A DNA stretch of 51,673 bases from Bacteroidales bacterium (GCA_025454815.1 JALONR010000037.1:1-51673), one strand, 5' to 3'. Counted from the first letter of the stretch, positions 1-7,692 are shown. Program-made: numbers and translations. Notes: generated by a model from the letters alone, not told the origin.

Positions 1-120
1 TGAGGTCTGAAGGTCCCGACACCTTTCGGGTGTCGTGATTTCGCTCCGCTATACCGAAGCTCAATCTGAGGTCAGAGGTCGGAAGGTCAGGGCGGAGTCC
101 CTCCCGGAACCTGCGGGGGA
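1..120. repeat. AGGTC-rich intergenic stretch with a small hairpin
   Basis: The first 120 bases hold no gene. AGGTC/GGTC words recur (around 3-15 and 69-89), and a 7-bp inverted repeat (arms 17-23 and 29-35, five-base loop) lies in the first copy. It may be the tail of an intergenic repeat or a terminator from a gene to the left. Nothing else is supported here. Confidence 0.35.
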
Positions 121-142
121 CGTGAAAATCATACAATAATAA

Positions 143-174
143 TTTGGTTTTCACCCATGTAAAGCTTAACTTTA
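143..174 (+). promoter_or_regulatory. Candidate Bacteroidota promoter for the DUF937 gene
   Basis: TTTG (143-146) is followed after 20 bases by TAACTTTA (167-174), close to the Bacteroidota housekeeping pattern TTTG-N19-TAnnTTTG. It sits about 60 bases before the ATG at 237 and would drive the three-gene cluster. Confidence 0.5.
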
Positions 175-236
175 GGAGTTATCTGATCGAATTCTTTTTC
201 AAGCAATTAATACTAACCTAAACACTTATTGAAATT

Positions 237-821
237 ATGGCAGGATTCATTGATGAATTTCTAAAGAGCTACGGCCCTGAAGTGACAAAACAGATGTCGA
301 GCAACTTCAATGTAGACCAGGGCACGGTGCAGAAGCTGATCCCCCAGCTTACGCCTCTCATCCTTGCGGGGCTGAAGAGGCAGAAAGACACCCGTGGAGG
401 TGACGAGAGGGTTGATCACATCCTCAACAAGTATGGTGATGCTTCGGTGCTGAACAACATTAAGGACCTTGTCTCCAACAAGGCGCATGCCCAGGATGTT
501 GATCCCAACCTGGGCGGACTGCTGGGTGACGCCGGCGGGCTCCAGGCAGCCCAGGCACTGGCCGGAAGGATGAACATAGACCCATCTACGATCATGAAGA
601 TGATCCCGGCACTGGCACCACTTGTCCTGGGTGCATTGTCGAGGAAGCGTGATACCGGCGGCCAGGGTATTTCCGGTGTCGGTTCACTCCTGGATGCTGA
701 CGGTGACGGCAGCATTCTTGACGACGTGGCAGGATTCCTGCTCAAGGGCGGCGCTGCAACCCGGAAGAAGGGCGGCGGACTGCTCGGTTCACTCCTCGGC
801 GGTATCACCCGCCGGAGGTAA
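237..821 (+). CDS. DUF937 domain protein
   Basis: This 194-residue protein resembles the DUF937/YidB-like family, whose biochemical role I do not know. Two internal homologous segments are visible. One is near residues 25-51 (VDQGTVQKLIPQLTPLILAG) and the other near residues 112-138 (IDPSTIMKMIPALAPLVLGA). Each ends in a basic KRQKD/RKRD-like stretch, so the protein looks like a duplicated helical unit. An aspartate-rich turn (DADGDGS) and a glycine-rich, arginine-ending tail follow. There is no signal peptide. It is first in a tight cluster, with the OmpA-like gene starting 10 bases after its stop. Family call is good; function is unknown. Confidence 0.8.
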   Translation: MAGFIDEFLKSYGPEVTKQMSSNFNVDQGTVQKLIPQLTPLILAGLKRQKDTRGGDERVDHILNKYGDASVLNNIKDLVSNKAHAQDVDPNLGGLLGDAGGLQAAQALAGRMNIDPSTIMKMIPALAPLVLGALSRKRDTGGQGISGVGSLLDADGDGSILDDVAGFLLKGGAATRKKGGGLLGSLLGGITRRR

Positions 822-831
822 CTCTCTGACC

Positions 832-1377
832 ATGAAACAGCCGGTACTATTCCTGTCTGTTCTCCTGGTACTCTGGATTGCCGGTGCTTCATACTGGTAT
901 GTATGCAAGATAAGGAGCGACTGCAGGGAAGCAGTTGCCCCAGCCGTTGAGATCCAGGCTACAGGTGATACCCTGACGCCAACCCCCGAACAACTACTTC
1001 TTGCCTCGGTTGAAGAGGCAAAGAAGTTTCTTGAGGGAGCAGGCGTGCAAAAAGGATTCTTCGCTTCGTCATCCGCCACCGGTGACGTGGGCGGGATAAC
1101 CGACGATTACCTGCAGAAGCTTAAACTGTTCCTCGACAACAACCCGTCAGCCCGGGCAGAGGTTACAGGCCATGCAGACATCACGGGCCCCGAAGCCTTC
1201 AACATTGAACTCGGACTTAAAAGAGCCGAATTCGTGAAATCTTTCCTGGTCAATGCAGGGATAAAAGCGGATCAGATTGTGACATCAACGAAGGGTTCAT
1301 CCGAACCCGCAGCGTCAAACAGCACGCCCGAAGGGAGAGCCGCAAACAGAAGAAGTGAAATCAAAGTAATAATCTAA
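832..1377 (+). CDS. OmpA-family peptidoglycan-binding protein with N-terminal membrane anchor
   Basis: This 181-residue protein has a hydrophobic N-terminal anchor or uncleaved signal (residues 4-22), a short linker, and a C-terminal OmpA-like domain (about 80-181). The domain shows TGHAD, the LGLKRAEFVKSFL helix and the terminal EGRAANRRSEI motif typical of the fold that binds meso-diaminopimelate in peptidoglycan. The frame is open upstream to 622, but ATG 832 is preferred: it sits just after the stop of the DUF937 gene and gives a proper hydrophobic N-terminus. The next gene starts 5 bases after its stop, indicating one operon. A role in tethering something to the cell wall is inferred. 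Confidence 0.85.
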   Translation: MKQPVLFLSVLLVLWIAGASYWYVCKIRSDCREAVAPAVEIQATGDTLTPTPEQLLLASVEEAKKFLEGAGVQKGFFASSSATGDVGGITDDYLQKLKLFLDNNPSARAEVTGHADITGPEAFNIELGLKRAEFVKSFLVNAGIKADQIVTSTKGSSEPAASNSTPEGRAANRRSEIKVII

Positions 1378-1382
1378 ACATC

Positions 1383-2006
1383 ATGGCAGAACGTTTTACA
1401 GCAGATCTGCTGTTCATCGTAATTGTGCTGCTCGTTGCGGCACTGCTGGGTTTTCTGATCGGTTATCTCCTGGAAAAGGGGCGCTGCAGAAAACGGATAG
1501 CCCTTAAGGACGAAGAGATTGAGGGATTAAATTCAAGGATACGCAGGCTGGAAGAGGAGATAAATGCCCTCACCGCAAAGGTGAGCGGGCTTGAGGAAGA
1601 AAAGGCTGCACTCCGGGAAGATGCCAGGAGAATGGATGATGAAATCGCCAGTCTCAGGCTTACAATTGACCGGTTGGAGAAGGAACTCGCAGTACATAAA
1701 GAGGCGGGGAAAGAAGGTGCCAGGGAGACTGCCGGAGCGATTCCAGATGCCGGAATAAAGCGTGACGACCTGAAAGTGGTGGTGGGCATCGGGCCCAAGA
1801 TCGCAAGCCTCCTCATCAACAGGGGAATATCCACATGGAAGGCCCTTTCCGAAACATCCCCGGCATATCTGAAGGAGATCCTTGACAGGGACGGAGGGGA
1901 ACAGTTCAGGATGCATAATCCCGAACACTGGCCGCAGCAGGCAAAGCTGCTCGATGAGGGCCGGTGGGATGAGTTCCGGGAACTTGAGAACAGGCTTGAG
2001 GGATAA
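1383..2006 (+). CDS. Membrane-anchored coiled-coil protein with C-terminal helix-hairpin-helix-like domain
   Basis: This 207-residue protein has a transmembrane helix at about residues 8-30 and a long charged coiled coil (about 38-107, with repeated E/K/R/L heptads). Its C-terminal domain (about 128-207) contains VVVGIGPKIASLLINRGIST, which resembles the helix-hairpin-helix-like module annotated as a predicted flap-endonuclease-like domain and also found at the ends of L21-like or NADH-dehydrogenase-associated proteins. Such modules often bind proteins or nucleic acid, but no catalytic residues can be assigned. It is last in the cluster and is followed by a strong terminator hairpin. Localisation is probably the inner membrane with the coiled coil in the cytoplasm. 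Confidence 0.7.
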   Translation: MAERFTADLLFIVIVLLVAALLGFLIGYLLEKGRCRKRIALKDEEIEGLNSRIRRLEEEINALTAKVSGLEEEKAALREDARRMDDEIASLRLTIDRLEKELAVHKEAGKEGARETAGAIPDAGIKRDDLKVVVGIGPKIASLLINRGISTWKALSETSPAYLKEILDRDGGEQFRMHNPEHWPQQAKLLDEGRWDEFRELENRLEG

Positions 2007-2045
2007 AAGGATCTTTATTCCCGTTCAGTACAGAATCAACCTGAT

Positions 2046-2077
2046 ACAACACCCGGGTCTCCCAACCCGGGTGTTGT
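2046..2077. terminator. Strong intergenic hairpin
   Basis: A perfect 13-bp inverted repeat (arms 2046-2058 and 2065-2077, six-base loop) is followed on the plus strand by a T/G-rich run. It lies 40 bases after the stop of the coiled-coil gene and is the likely terminator of the 237-2006 operon. Confidence 0.75.
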
Positions 2078-2119
2078 GGTTTTGGGCAGTGCTTTCCCTT
2101 GAAAAATGGCAAAAAATGC

Positions 2120-2127
2120 TATATTTG
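2120..2127 (+). promoter_or_regulatory. -7 box upstream of the aminomutase gene
   Basis: TATATTTG matches the Bacteroidota -7 consensus TAnnTTTG. No good TTTG lies at the usual 19-base distance. The box is about 53 bases before the ATG at 2180. Confidence 0.35.
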
Positions 2128-2179
2128 TTAATCAAGGTTTGGAATACCGGTTATTAACAACACTAAAAAGGAGGTGCTG

Positions 2180-3706
2180 ATGACTTTGAACGAGGATTTT
2201 CTTTACCATCCCCGGAAGTACAACAAGATTGAATTATGGAAAGATGTCGCGCCGGAGCAGTGGAATGATCCTGCCTGGCAGAGGAAGAACTCAATACGGT
2301 CAGTTGACCAGCTGAAGAAGGTGATCAGGATGAATGGTCACCAGGAGGCAGAGATAAGAAGAACCATCGGGACGTTGCGGCAGGAGGGCAAGGAACCGCT
2401 CAGGATCACCCCCTACTATGCCTCGCTGATGCAGGAAGACCCTTTCAACCCGGTCTTTTTCGGCGAAGTGTCGCATAAGCGTCTCGATCCTATTTTCTGG
2501 CAGAGTGTGCCAACGCCTGCCAACCTGATGTTCCCTGACGCCGGAGTGGAAGGAGCCATGAGTGAAGGCTCACGCAGCTATGGCGCTGCTTACCAGCGGT
2601 ATCCGAACAGGGTGGCCCTGTTCGTTGCTGAAAACACAAGCTGCGCATCGTACTGCGTGCACTGCCAGCGTGCCAAATCGCTTGACACAACAGCCGACGT
2701 GAACAGCCGCGAAGTGGATAAAGGCCTGTTCTACATCGGGTATAACCGCAATATAAATGAAGTGCTGGTCACCGGCGGAGATGCCCTGATGATCAGTTTC
2801 AAGAGACTGAAATATATACTCGGGGAACTGAGCCGCATACCCCACCTGAGAGTCATCAGGATTGCCACCCGGGTGCCGGTGGTCCTCCCTATGCTGATCA
2901 CCGATGAGCTGCTTCAGATGATCAGGGAATCATCAAACAGGTACAACAAGGGTCCGGAGAAGTATGTCTATTTCATGACCCACATTAACCATTACCAGGA
3001 GGTGACTGCTGACCTTGCAGCGGCGGTAAGGAAGATCACCCGGCACGGTTTTACCATCCGCAACCAGACAGTGCTGCTGAACCATGTCAATGACCACTAT
3101 CGTACCCTGGCGGAGACCTTCAGGCGCATGTTCTGGGTGGGCGTACATCCCTATTACCTTCTCCAGTGCCACAAGGAGAAGGGAATAGTCCACTTCATCA
3201 CTCCCATCCAGGTGGGCAAGATCTACATGAAGCACCTCCAGGGATGGATAAGCGGAATAACGGTACCGCGCTATGCTGCAAATATAGAAGGTGGCGGAGG
3301 TAAAGTGCTGCTGATGCCCTCAGGGCATGACACACTTAATCTTGATACAAATATTGACGACAAGATCTCAGAGAGCTATGCAAATGTATTTACCTGGGAC
3401 CACAAGAAGATACTCAGCTATGAAGCTCTGGGGAGGGCAACCAGGGAGGAGTATGATGAGGCGATCAGGATCATGGACCGGTTTGTAGGACACAAGGGAG
3501 TGTTTCTCCCCAAGCTGATCATAGTCGATAAGGATGGCAATCACCTGGAGACTACCAATCGTACCAAGCTACCAACATTTGAAAGGAGCAAAAAGGCAAA
3601 GCTCCTTGATTATGAGTTGTTTAATGCTGACATGCCGCTTACCAACCCTGTTGATGCATATGACACTATTGAGGCGGCATTCTCCATGTCAAGATTCAAC
3701 AGGTGA
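2180..3706 (+). CDS. Lysine 2,3-aminomutase-family radical SAM enzyme
   Basis: This 508-residue protein belongs to the KamA family of PLP- and SAM-dependent 2,3-aminomutases. The radical SAM cluster motif is C155-x3-C159-x2-C162 (CASYCVHC), and the PLP-binding lysine is K375 in the GGGGK motif. The text NQTVLLNHVND and the HPYYLLQC region align well with Clostridium lysine aminomutase. Of the two aspartates that bind the substrate amino group in the lysine enzyme, the first is kept (D305) and the second is asparagine (N368), so the substrate is uncertain. At 508 residues it is longer than the roughly 415-residue clostridial enzyme, with extra sequence at both ends. ATG 2180 is chosen over GTG 2174 because AAGGAGG ends a few bases before it. 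The gene is flanked by terminators and probably monocistronic. Confidence 0.85.
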   Translation: MTLNEDFLYHPRKYNKIELWKDVAPEQWNDPAWQRKNSIRSVDQLKKVIRMNGHQEAEIRRTIGTLRQEGKEPLRITPYYASLMQEDPFNPVFFGEVSHKRLDPIFWQSVPTPANLMFPDAGVEGAMSEGSRSYGAAYQRYPNRVALFVAENTSCASYCVHCQRAKSLDTTADVNSREVDKGLFYIGYNRNINEVLVTGGDALMISFKRLKYILGELSRIPHLRVIRIATRVPVVLPMLITDELLQMIRESSNRYNKGPEKYVYFMTHINHYQEVTADLAAAVRKITRHGFTIRNQTVLLNHVNDHYRTLAETFRRMFWVGVHPYYLLQCHKEKGIVHFITPIQVGKIYMKHLQGWISGITVPRYAANIEGGGGKVLLMPSGHDTLNLDTNIDDKISESYANVFTWDHKKILSYEALGRATREEYDEAIRIMDRFVGHKGVFLPKLIIVDKDGNHLETTNRTKLPTFERSKKAKLLDYELFNADMPLTNPVDAYDTIEAAFSMSRFNR

Positions 3707-3714
3707 AACAAAAA

Positions 3715-3740
3715 GGAGGCTGGTCTGCGGACCGGCCTCC
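3715..3740. terminator. Terminator hairpin after the aminomutase gene
   Basis: An 11-bp stem with one wobble pair (arms 3715-3725 and 3730-3740, four-base loop) lies nine bases past the stop codon. A T-containing tail follows and an A-run precedes, so it could work in both directions between the convergent genes. Confidence 0.7.
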
Positions 3741-3830
3741 GTCTTTACTGCTCCGTTCTTCCCCTCCTCGCAAATTTCTGAAAGTCAGAAGCAGCGCCGT
3801 CTGTCATAATGAAATGACAGCCCTGATTCG

Positions 3831-5984
3831 TTACTGAAGCGGGGCAACCACCTCAAGCACCTCGGGGAAGTCAATACCTATCTTCTTCAGGTGCTCGATG
3901 GTCGGGATGCCGTTGTTGTTCCATCCGCGGCGCTTGTAAACGGCATCGCGCAACAGGTCATACTGCTTCTCGCGAAACTGTCTCATGACCCTGATCTTCT
4001 CTTCGGTGCTTATCCCCTCCGGGTCAACGCCAATTTTCTCCTTCAGTTGCTTGTCATATCTCTCCTGGCGTGACAGGTATTCTTCCACGGTTACCGGGCC
4101 GCATGCGCGGTAAGGCTGGTCATCATCCTTGCGCCTGCCGAAGCCGCGGCGTATATTGAACACCCTCTGGAAGTTGTAGACCCTCTCGGAATCCTCGATG
4201 AGCCTGTGCTTGTCGAACTCCCTTCCGGTCACGGATTTGTAGATGGTGACATAGTTGTCAACGTGCTCGGGGACCTTTGCAGGTTCGTCGGTCTGGGCGT
4301 TATTCTCAGGCTCCACGTCGTTCCATGGCAGCTTGCAGAGTCCCACCAGTCCGAACCATGTACGGAACATGGGGAAATAGTGCAGTGCCTCGGCCTTGTT
4401 CTCGAATGTCGGGATCTGGTTGTTGACCATATCCATGAAGATGAGCCAGGCCTCGTCATGCTGCGGGCCCTTGTTGGTAAGGGCATAACCACCCTGCTGG
4501 GCAAGTGACTCTTTCGACATGTACTGGGAGTACTCGAGACCTTTGTTTTCCATTCCAATATCCTGCATGAACTGCGGATCACCCCAACCCTTTTCAGCGA
4601 AGATCTTTTTCATGCGACGTATACCCTGTCCGGCTATCAGTCCGAAGCCTTCACCCCGGGCCACCTGGTGCAGCAGTTCAAGTGCTGCCGGAATGTTTCC
4701 GAAGGTGAGCTCAAGACCACCGGTGCGCTCCTTGTTCAGGATACCGTTTTCATAACACTCCTGGATGAAAGCGAGGCTGGTTCCCCAGGTAATGGTGCAG
4801 ATGCCGTAGGTATCACAGTAGAAGTTGGTCTCGATGATATAGCGCGGATCAAAGAATCCGCCGTTGGAACCGAGCCCGGCAGCTGTTTCGTATTCCGGTC
4901 CGTCAACAATGACCTTCTGCCCGGCATAGGGTCCGGATGATATCTCGTAATCATCGATAGCCTTTGCACATGACATGTTGCACCCTATCCAGCAGCCGTC
5001 AGGTATGCCCTGGGTAAAGAATGAGGTCCATACAGCCGAATCAATCTTCGGGGCATCCTTGTGTGATCCGAACTTGTAGTTGTGTGTCGGAAGCAGGTCA
5101 TGATCATCCATGATCTCCATCAGGTGAGCGGTACCCACCTGCCGCATACGGCACTGCTTGTCGTCAAGCTCGCGCATTTCACGGTTGAAGCGGCGTCCGC
5201 GCTCCTGGATGGCCTCAAGGTCAACCACGTTGTTGAGGTTGCCCTTCACGCCGGGGATCCTGCACACCAGTGCCTTGATCTTCTTGTTGCGGAAAACCGT
5301 TCCGATACCGCCGCGACCGGCCTGCTTCAGCCTTATCTTCTTCCGCTTATTGTCGTAGAAAGTAAAGTTGAGCATCCCGATCAGGGAGTGGTCTGCAGCC
5401 GTTCCGGCTGAAACAATTCCTAAATTCTTCCTGTCAGACTCATTCTCGGCAAACATGTCAGTAAGCTGCTCTGCAAGGACATGGGTGTCAATTGCCTCCG
5501 CCGGTGCCTCGAAAATCTCTACATAATGGTCAACGCCATTTATGTAAACGATGACGTCATTGGCGGCCTTCCCCTGCAGCTCTATCGCATCAAACCCGGA
5601 GAACTTCAGGAACGGACCGAAGAACCCTCCGACGTTGCTGTCCATCACCGAGTCAGTCTGAGGTGAGATGGAGACCACCAGTGACTTGCCGGTTCCGGAA
5701 TATTGTGTGATCCCTCCAATCGGTCCTGAGGAGATGACTATCTCGTTCTCGGGGTCATCCCATTTAGTGTCCGGCTTCGTGGCATCCCACAGATAGCGGA
5801 GACCGTAGCCTTTCCCTCCGATGAATTTTTCCTTCATCTCGAGGGGCACATCCTTCTCTTTTATTTCAGCCGTGCCAACATTGATATATAATGTTTTGTC
5901 GGTATAGCCTTTGTCAAGGGGAGTCCATTTGTAGTTCCACCTGTTGAGGAGCCTGTGCTTCGACCTGAGTTCGCTGATGTCCAT
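3831..5984 (-). CDS. Aldehyde:ferredoxin oxidoreductase, tungsten-pterin type
   Basis: This 717-residue protein is of the AOR family, which oxidises aldehydes to acids using a tungsto-bispterin cofactor and a [4Fe-4S] cluster, with ferredoxin as partner. The N-terminal domain shows KFIGGKGYGLRYLWD (near residue 50) and the SSGPIGG and DSNVGGFFGPFLKFSG segments. Candidate cluster cysteines are C331, C335, C339 (CWIGCNMSC) and C550 (GLCKLPW). The spacing C-x3-C-x3-C differs from the C-x2-C-x3-C of the archaeal enzyme. ATG 5984 is preferred over the open frame reaching 6260, because homology begins just after it and the extra residues would overlap the ThiS-like gene. That divergent ThiS/MoaD-like neighbour fits pterin cofactor assembly. 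Substrate is not predictable. Confidence 0.85.
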   Translation of the reverse strand: MDISELRSKHRLLNRWNYKWTPLDKGYTDKTLYINVGTAEIKEKDVPLEMKEKFIGGKGYGLRYLWDATKPDTKWDDPENEIVISSGPIGGITQYSGTGKSLVVSISPQTDSVMDSNVGGFFGPFLKFSGFDAIELQGKAANDVIVYINGVDHYVEIFEAPAEAIDTHVLAEQLTDMFAENESDRKNLGIVSAGTAADHSLIGMLNFTFYDNKRKKIRLKQAGRGGIGTVFRNKKIKALVCRIPGVKGNLNNVVDLEAIQERGRRFNREMRELDDKQCRMRQVGTAHLMEIMDDHDLLPTHNYKFGSHKDAPKIDSAVWTSFFTQGIPDGCWIGCNMSCAKAIDDYEISSGPYAGQKVIVDGPEYETAAGLGSNGGFFDPRYIIETNFYCDTYGICTITWGTSLAFIQECYENGILNKERTGGLELTFGNIPAALELLHQVARGEGFGLIAGQGIRRMKKIFAEKGWGDPQFMQDIGMENKGLEYSQYMSKESLAQQGGYALTNKGPQHDEAWLIFMDMVNNQIPTFENKAEALHYFPMFRTWFGLVGLCKLPWNDVEPENNAQTDEPAKVPEHVDNYVTIYKSVTGREFDKHRLIEDSERVYNFQRVFNIRRGFGRRKDDDQPYRACGPVTVEEYLSRQERYDKQLKEKIGVDPEGISTEEKIRVMRQFREKQYDLLRDAVYKRRGWNNNGIPTIEHLKKIGIDFPEVLEVVAPLQ

Positions 5985-6094
5985 ATTGTTTTTTTTAAGT
6001 CCTTTTCTGTTACAGACACAAATATCGGTTATAAATATCCGTAATCTAATGATAATAGTCAATATGCAGGTGATTGCGAGACGAAGACAGAATT

Positions 6095-6130
6095 TTTGAT
6101 TTGCTAATTGCCTGCGGCATGATAACTTTG
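6095..6130 (+). promoter_or_regulatory. Near-perfect Bacteroidota promoter for the ThiS-like gene
   Basis: TTTG at 6100-6103, then exactly 19 bases, then TAACTTTG at 6123-6130: a full match to TTTG-N19-TAnnTTTG. A second TTTG lies at 6095-6098. The ATG is at 6136, so the transcript start would fall at or within a few bases of the start codon, implying a leaderless or near-leaderless mRNA. Confidence 0.75.
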
Positions 6131-6135
6131 CACGC

Positions 6136-6339
6136 ATGGAGATCACGCTGAACAATGAACCGTTGAAGCTCGATGGTGAGAGTATCACCGTTGAGAAACT
6201 GTTAGAGGTGAAGAGATATACCTTCAGGCTCAGGATAGTCAGGGTCAACGGGAGGCTCATTGACCGCGACAGCTATGCGCAGGAGGTGATCCGTGACGGC
6301 GACACGGTGCAGGTGATCTATCTGATGAGCGGAGGATGA
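6136..6339 (+). CDS. ThiS/MoaD-family sulfur carrier protein
   Basis: This 67-residue beta-grasp protein ends in the GG dipeptide (YLMSGG) that is adenylated and thiocarboxylated in this family. The ubiquitin-like fold is suggested by the ITLNNEPLKL strand, the VEKLLE helix, the IVRVNGRLI strand and the DGDTVQVIYL strand. ThiS proteins supply sulfur for thiamine thiazole and MoaD proteins for molybdopterin dithiolene. The divergent AOR gene favours a pterin-cofactor role, but no thi or moa genes are nearby, so this is inference. The stop overlaps the start of the DivIC/FtsB gene by four bases (ATGA). The start lies almost on top of the predicted transcription start. Confidence 0.85.
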   Translation: MEITLNNEPLKLDGESITVEKLLEVKRYTFRLRIVRVNGRLIDRDSYAQEVIRDGDTVQVIYLMSGG

Positions 6340-6791
6340 CGGTACAGGAGAATAATGAAAGCGGCAACAACCGGAAAGGTGATTTCTGGCAGCGGTTCAC
6401 ACTGGCAGCCCTGCTTGAAAGGATGCCGCCATGGATGAAGAACAAGTATATCCTGACTATTCTCGTGTTCCTGGTCTGGATCATTCTGCTTGATCCCAAT
6501 AACCTCATTTCGCGGGTACGCGAGATAAAAACGCGCAACAGGCTGCAGCAGGAGAAAGAGTATTACATGGCCCGCATTGAGGAGGACCGTCGCAAGCTCA
6601 ATGAGCTGAGGACAAGCAATGAGAACCTCGAGAAGTATGCCCGGGAACAGTACCGTATGAAGAGGCCCGACGAGGATCTGTTTATCATTGTCACCCCGGA
6701 TGAGGAGCGGAAGATCAGGCGCGAGCGCAAGGTGTCAAAAACACCGAAGCCCGCCGGGAAGCGGGCTTCGGGGAAATCACATAAAGAGTGA
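6336..6791 (+). CDS. Septum formation initiator family protein (DivIC/FtsB-like)
   Basis: This 151-residue bitopic protein has a cytoplasmic N-terminus of about 37 residues, one transmembrane helix (about 38-55, ILTILVFLVWIILL) and a periplasmic coiled coil (about 56-110). The conserved block ENLEKYAREQYRMKRPDEDL is the hallmark of the DivIC/FtsB family, which bridges division proteins such as FtsL and FtsQ. The tail (about 120-151) is lysine- and arginine-rich. Its ATG overlaps the ThiS-like stop, so both are translated from one message even though their roles are not obviously linked. The stop is directly adjacent to the stop of the convergent OmpH gene. Confidence 0.85.
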   Translation: MTVQENNESGNNRKGDFWQRFTLAALLERMPPWMKNKYILTILVFLVWIILLDPNNLISRVREIKTRNRLQQEKEYYMARIEEDRRKLNELRTSNENLEKYAREQYRMKRPDEDLFIIVTPDEERKIRRERKVSKTPKPAGKRASGKSHKE

Positions 6792-6801
6792 TTATTTCTT
6801 T
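6745..6801. terminator. Hairpins at the convergent end of divIC-like and ompH-like genes
   Basis: A perfect 10-bp stem (arms 6745-6754 and 6761-6770) lies inside the last codons of the DivIC-like gene. A second 6-bp stem (6775-6780 and 6788-6793) overlaps both stop codons and is followed by a T-rich run to 6801. The two genes meet with no spacer, so termination signals are embedded in the coding ends. Confidence 0.5.
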
Positions 6802-7397
6802 GCCTTTTCGGCGTTGTATCTGGCATTCAGCCCTGCAATCACGTCAGCAGTCACATCCAGTGAAGAGTCACTGAAAAGGATTGGGCCGGGGAACTGTTTT
6901 GCAAGGATGTACTGGAACCCGCGGTCAGCATTGAACTCCACCAGGTATGTATTTATATACTCCAGCACCTGCCTCTGTGCCACCAGGCTCTCCTCGTTGA
7001 GACTATAAGCCATTTCGTCACGTCTTGCGAGCAGGGTCTGCTGCTGCTGCTGAAGGGTCTGTTCCATCTCTGCGGCAGTGGCCCTGGTGACCAGTCCCTT
7101 CTGCACCTTGTTCTGGAAGTCCCTTACATCACGGTCAAATGCCTGCGACTTTGATGCAAGTTCGGCCTCAGAATTCTTGGTTTTCTCCTCAAGTTCCGTT
7201 GCCTTGTCCTTGGCCATATCGAAATTGGCAATGACTGAATCGAGCTCAACAAAAGCTATTCCTCCATGATTCCTGGCTGTTGCCGCTTCGCTTTCACCGG
7301 CCGGCTTGTTTTTTCCGCAGCCTGCCATCATGAGTGCTCCGGCAGCGATCAGCGCTGTAACTATCAGGGTGTTTCTTGCAACTGAAATCTTGTTCAT
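6792..7397 (-). CDS. OmpH/Skp-family lipoprotein
   Basis: This 201-residue protein has a lipoprotein signal (basic N-terminus, hydrophobic core, then LMMAGC with the lipobox cysteine near residue 27). A Skp-like long helical region follows (about 55-125, rich in K/E/Q including QQQQQ), with a C-terminal strand segment. Skp/OmpH proteins are periplasmic chaperones for outer-membrane proteins; a lipid-anchored version would sit at a membrane. Start ATG 7397 is chosen over the frame open to 7460 because it yields the clean lipoprotein signal. It is downstream of PorP/SprF on the same strand but separated by about 330 bases containing tandem repeats, so it is probably transcribed separately. Confidence 0.8.
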   Translation of the reverse strand: MNKISVARNTLIVTALIAAGALMMAGCGKNKPAGESEAATARNHGGIAFVELDSVIANFDMAKDKATELEEKTKNSEAELASKSQAFDRDVRDFQNKVQKGLVTRATAAEMEQTLQQQQQTLLARRDEMAYSLNEESLVAQRQVLEYINTYLVEFNADRGFQYILAKQFPGPILFSDSSLDVTADVIAGLNARYNAEKAKK

Positions 7398-7533
7398 CTT
7401 GAAAATAAGGTTATGGTTCAACAAATTGTTGCACAAACATACATAAATTTTAAATACCAAAAAGACGAAAGGGAGGTGAGGCCCCGGGCAGCCGTGGCCT
7501 GACCCTGAATGGATGGCAGCGGATTATGTGGAA

Positions 7534-7692
7534 GGGAGGGCTGGTCCGCCAGGGGTGCTGCAATGGCGGATCGGGCGCATGGTGCTGGGAGGGCTGGTAC
7601 GCCGGGCGTTCTGTAATAGCGGATCGGGCGCATGGTGCTGGGAGGGCTGGTCCGCCAGGGGTGCTGTAATAGCGGATCGGGCGCATGGTGCT
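7534..7692. repeat. Three 53-bp GC-rich tandem repeats
   Basis: Units start at 7534, 7587 and 7640, each 53 bp and beginning with GGGAGGGCTGG. The second copy differs at several bases. They fill most of the 330-base gap between the OmpH lipoprotein and PorP/SprF. Because 53 is not a multiple of three, open frames through the array rotate between repeats and are not credible genes. No spacers are present, so it is not CRISPR. The rest of the gap holds nothing recognisable. Confidence 0.9.

Noticed and set aside
622-831. N-terminal extension of the OmpA-like gene
   Set aside because: The extra 70 residues overlap the DUF937 gene in another frame and hide the natural membrane anchor; ATG 832 is better.
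2490-3235. Several minus-strand frames opposite the aminomutase gene
   Set aside because: They are antisense shadows without starts or motifs.
5985-6260. N-terminal extension of the AOR gene
   Set aside because: It would overlap the ThiS-like gene and its promoter, has no family resemblance, and ATG 5984 starts just before the conserved sequence.
7534-7692. Possible CRISPR array
   Set aside because: The repeat units are directly adjacent with no unique spacers and there are no cas genes.
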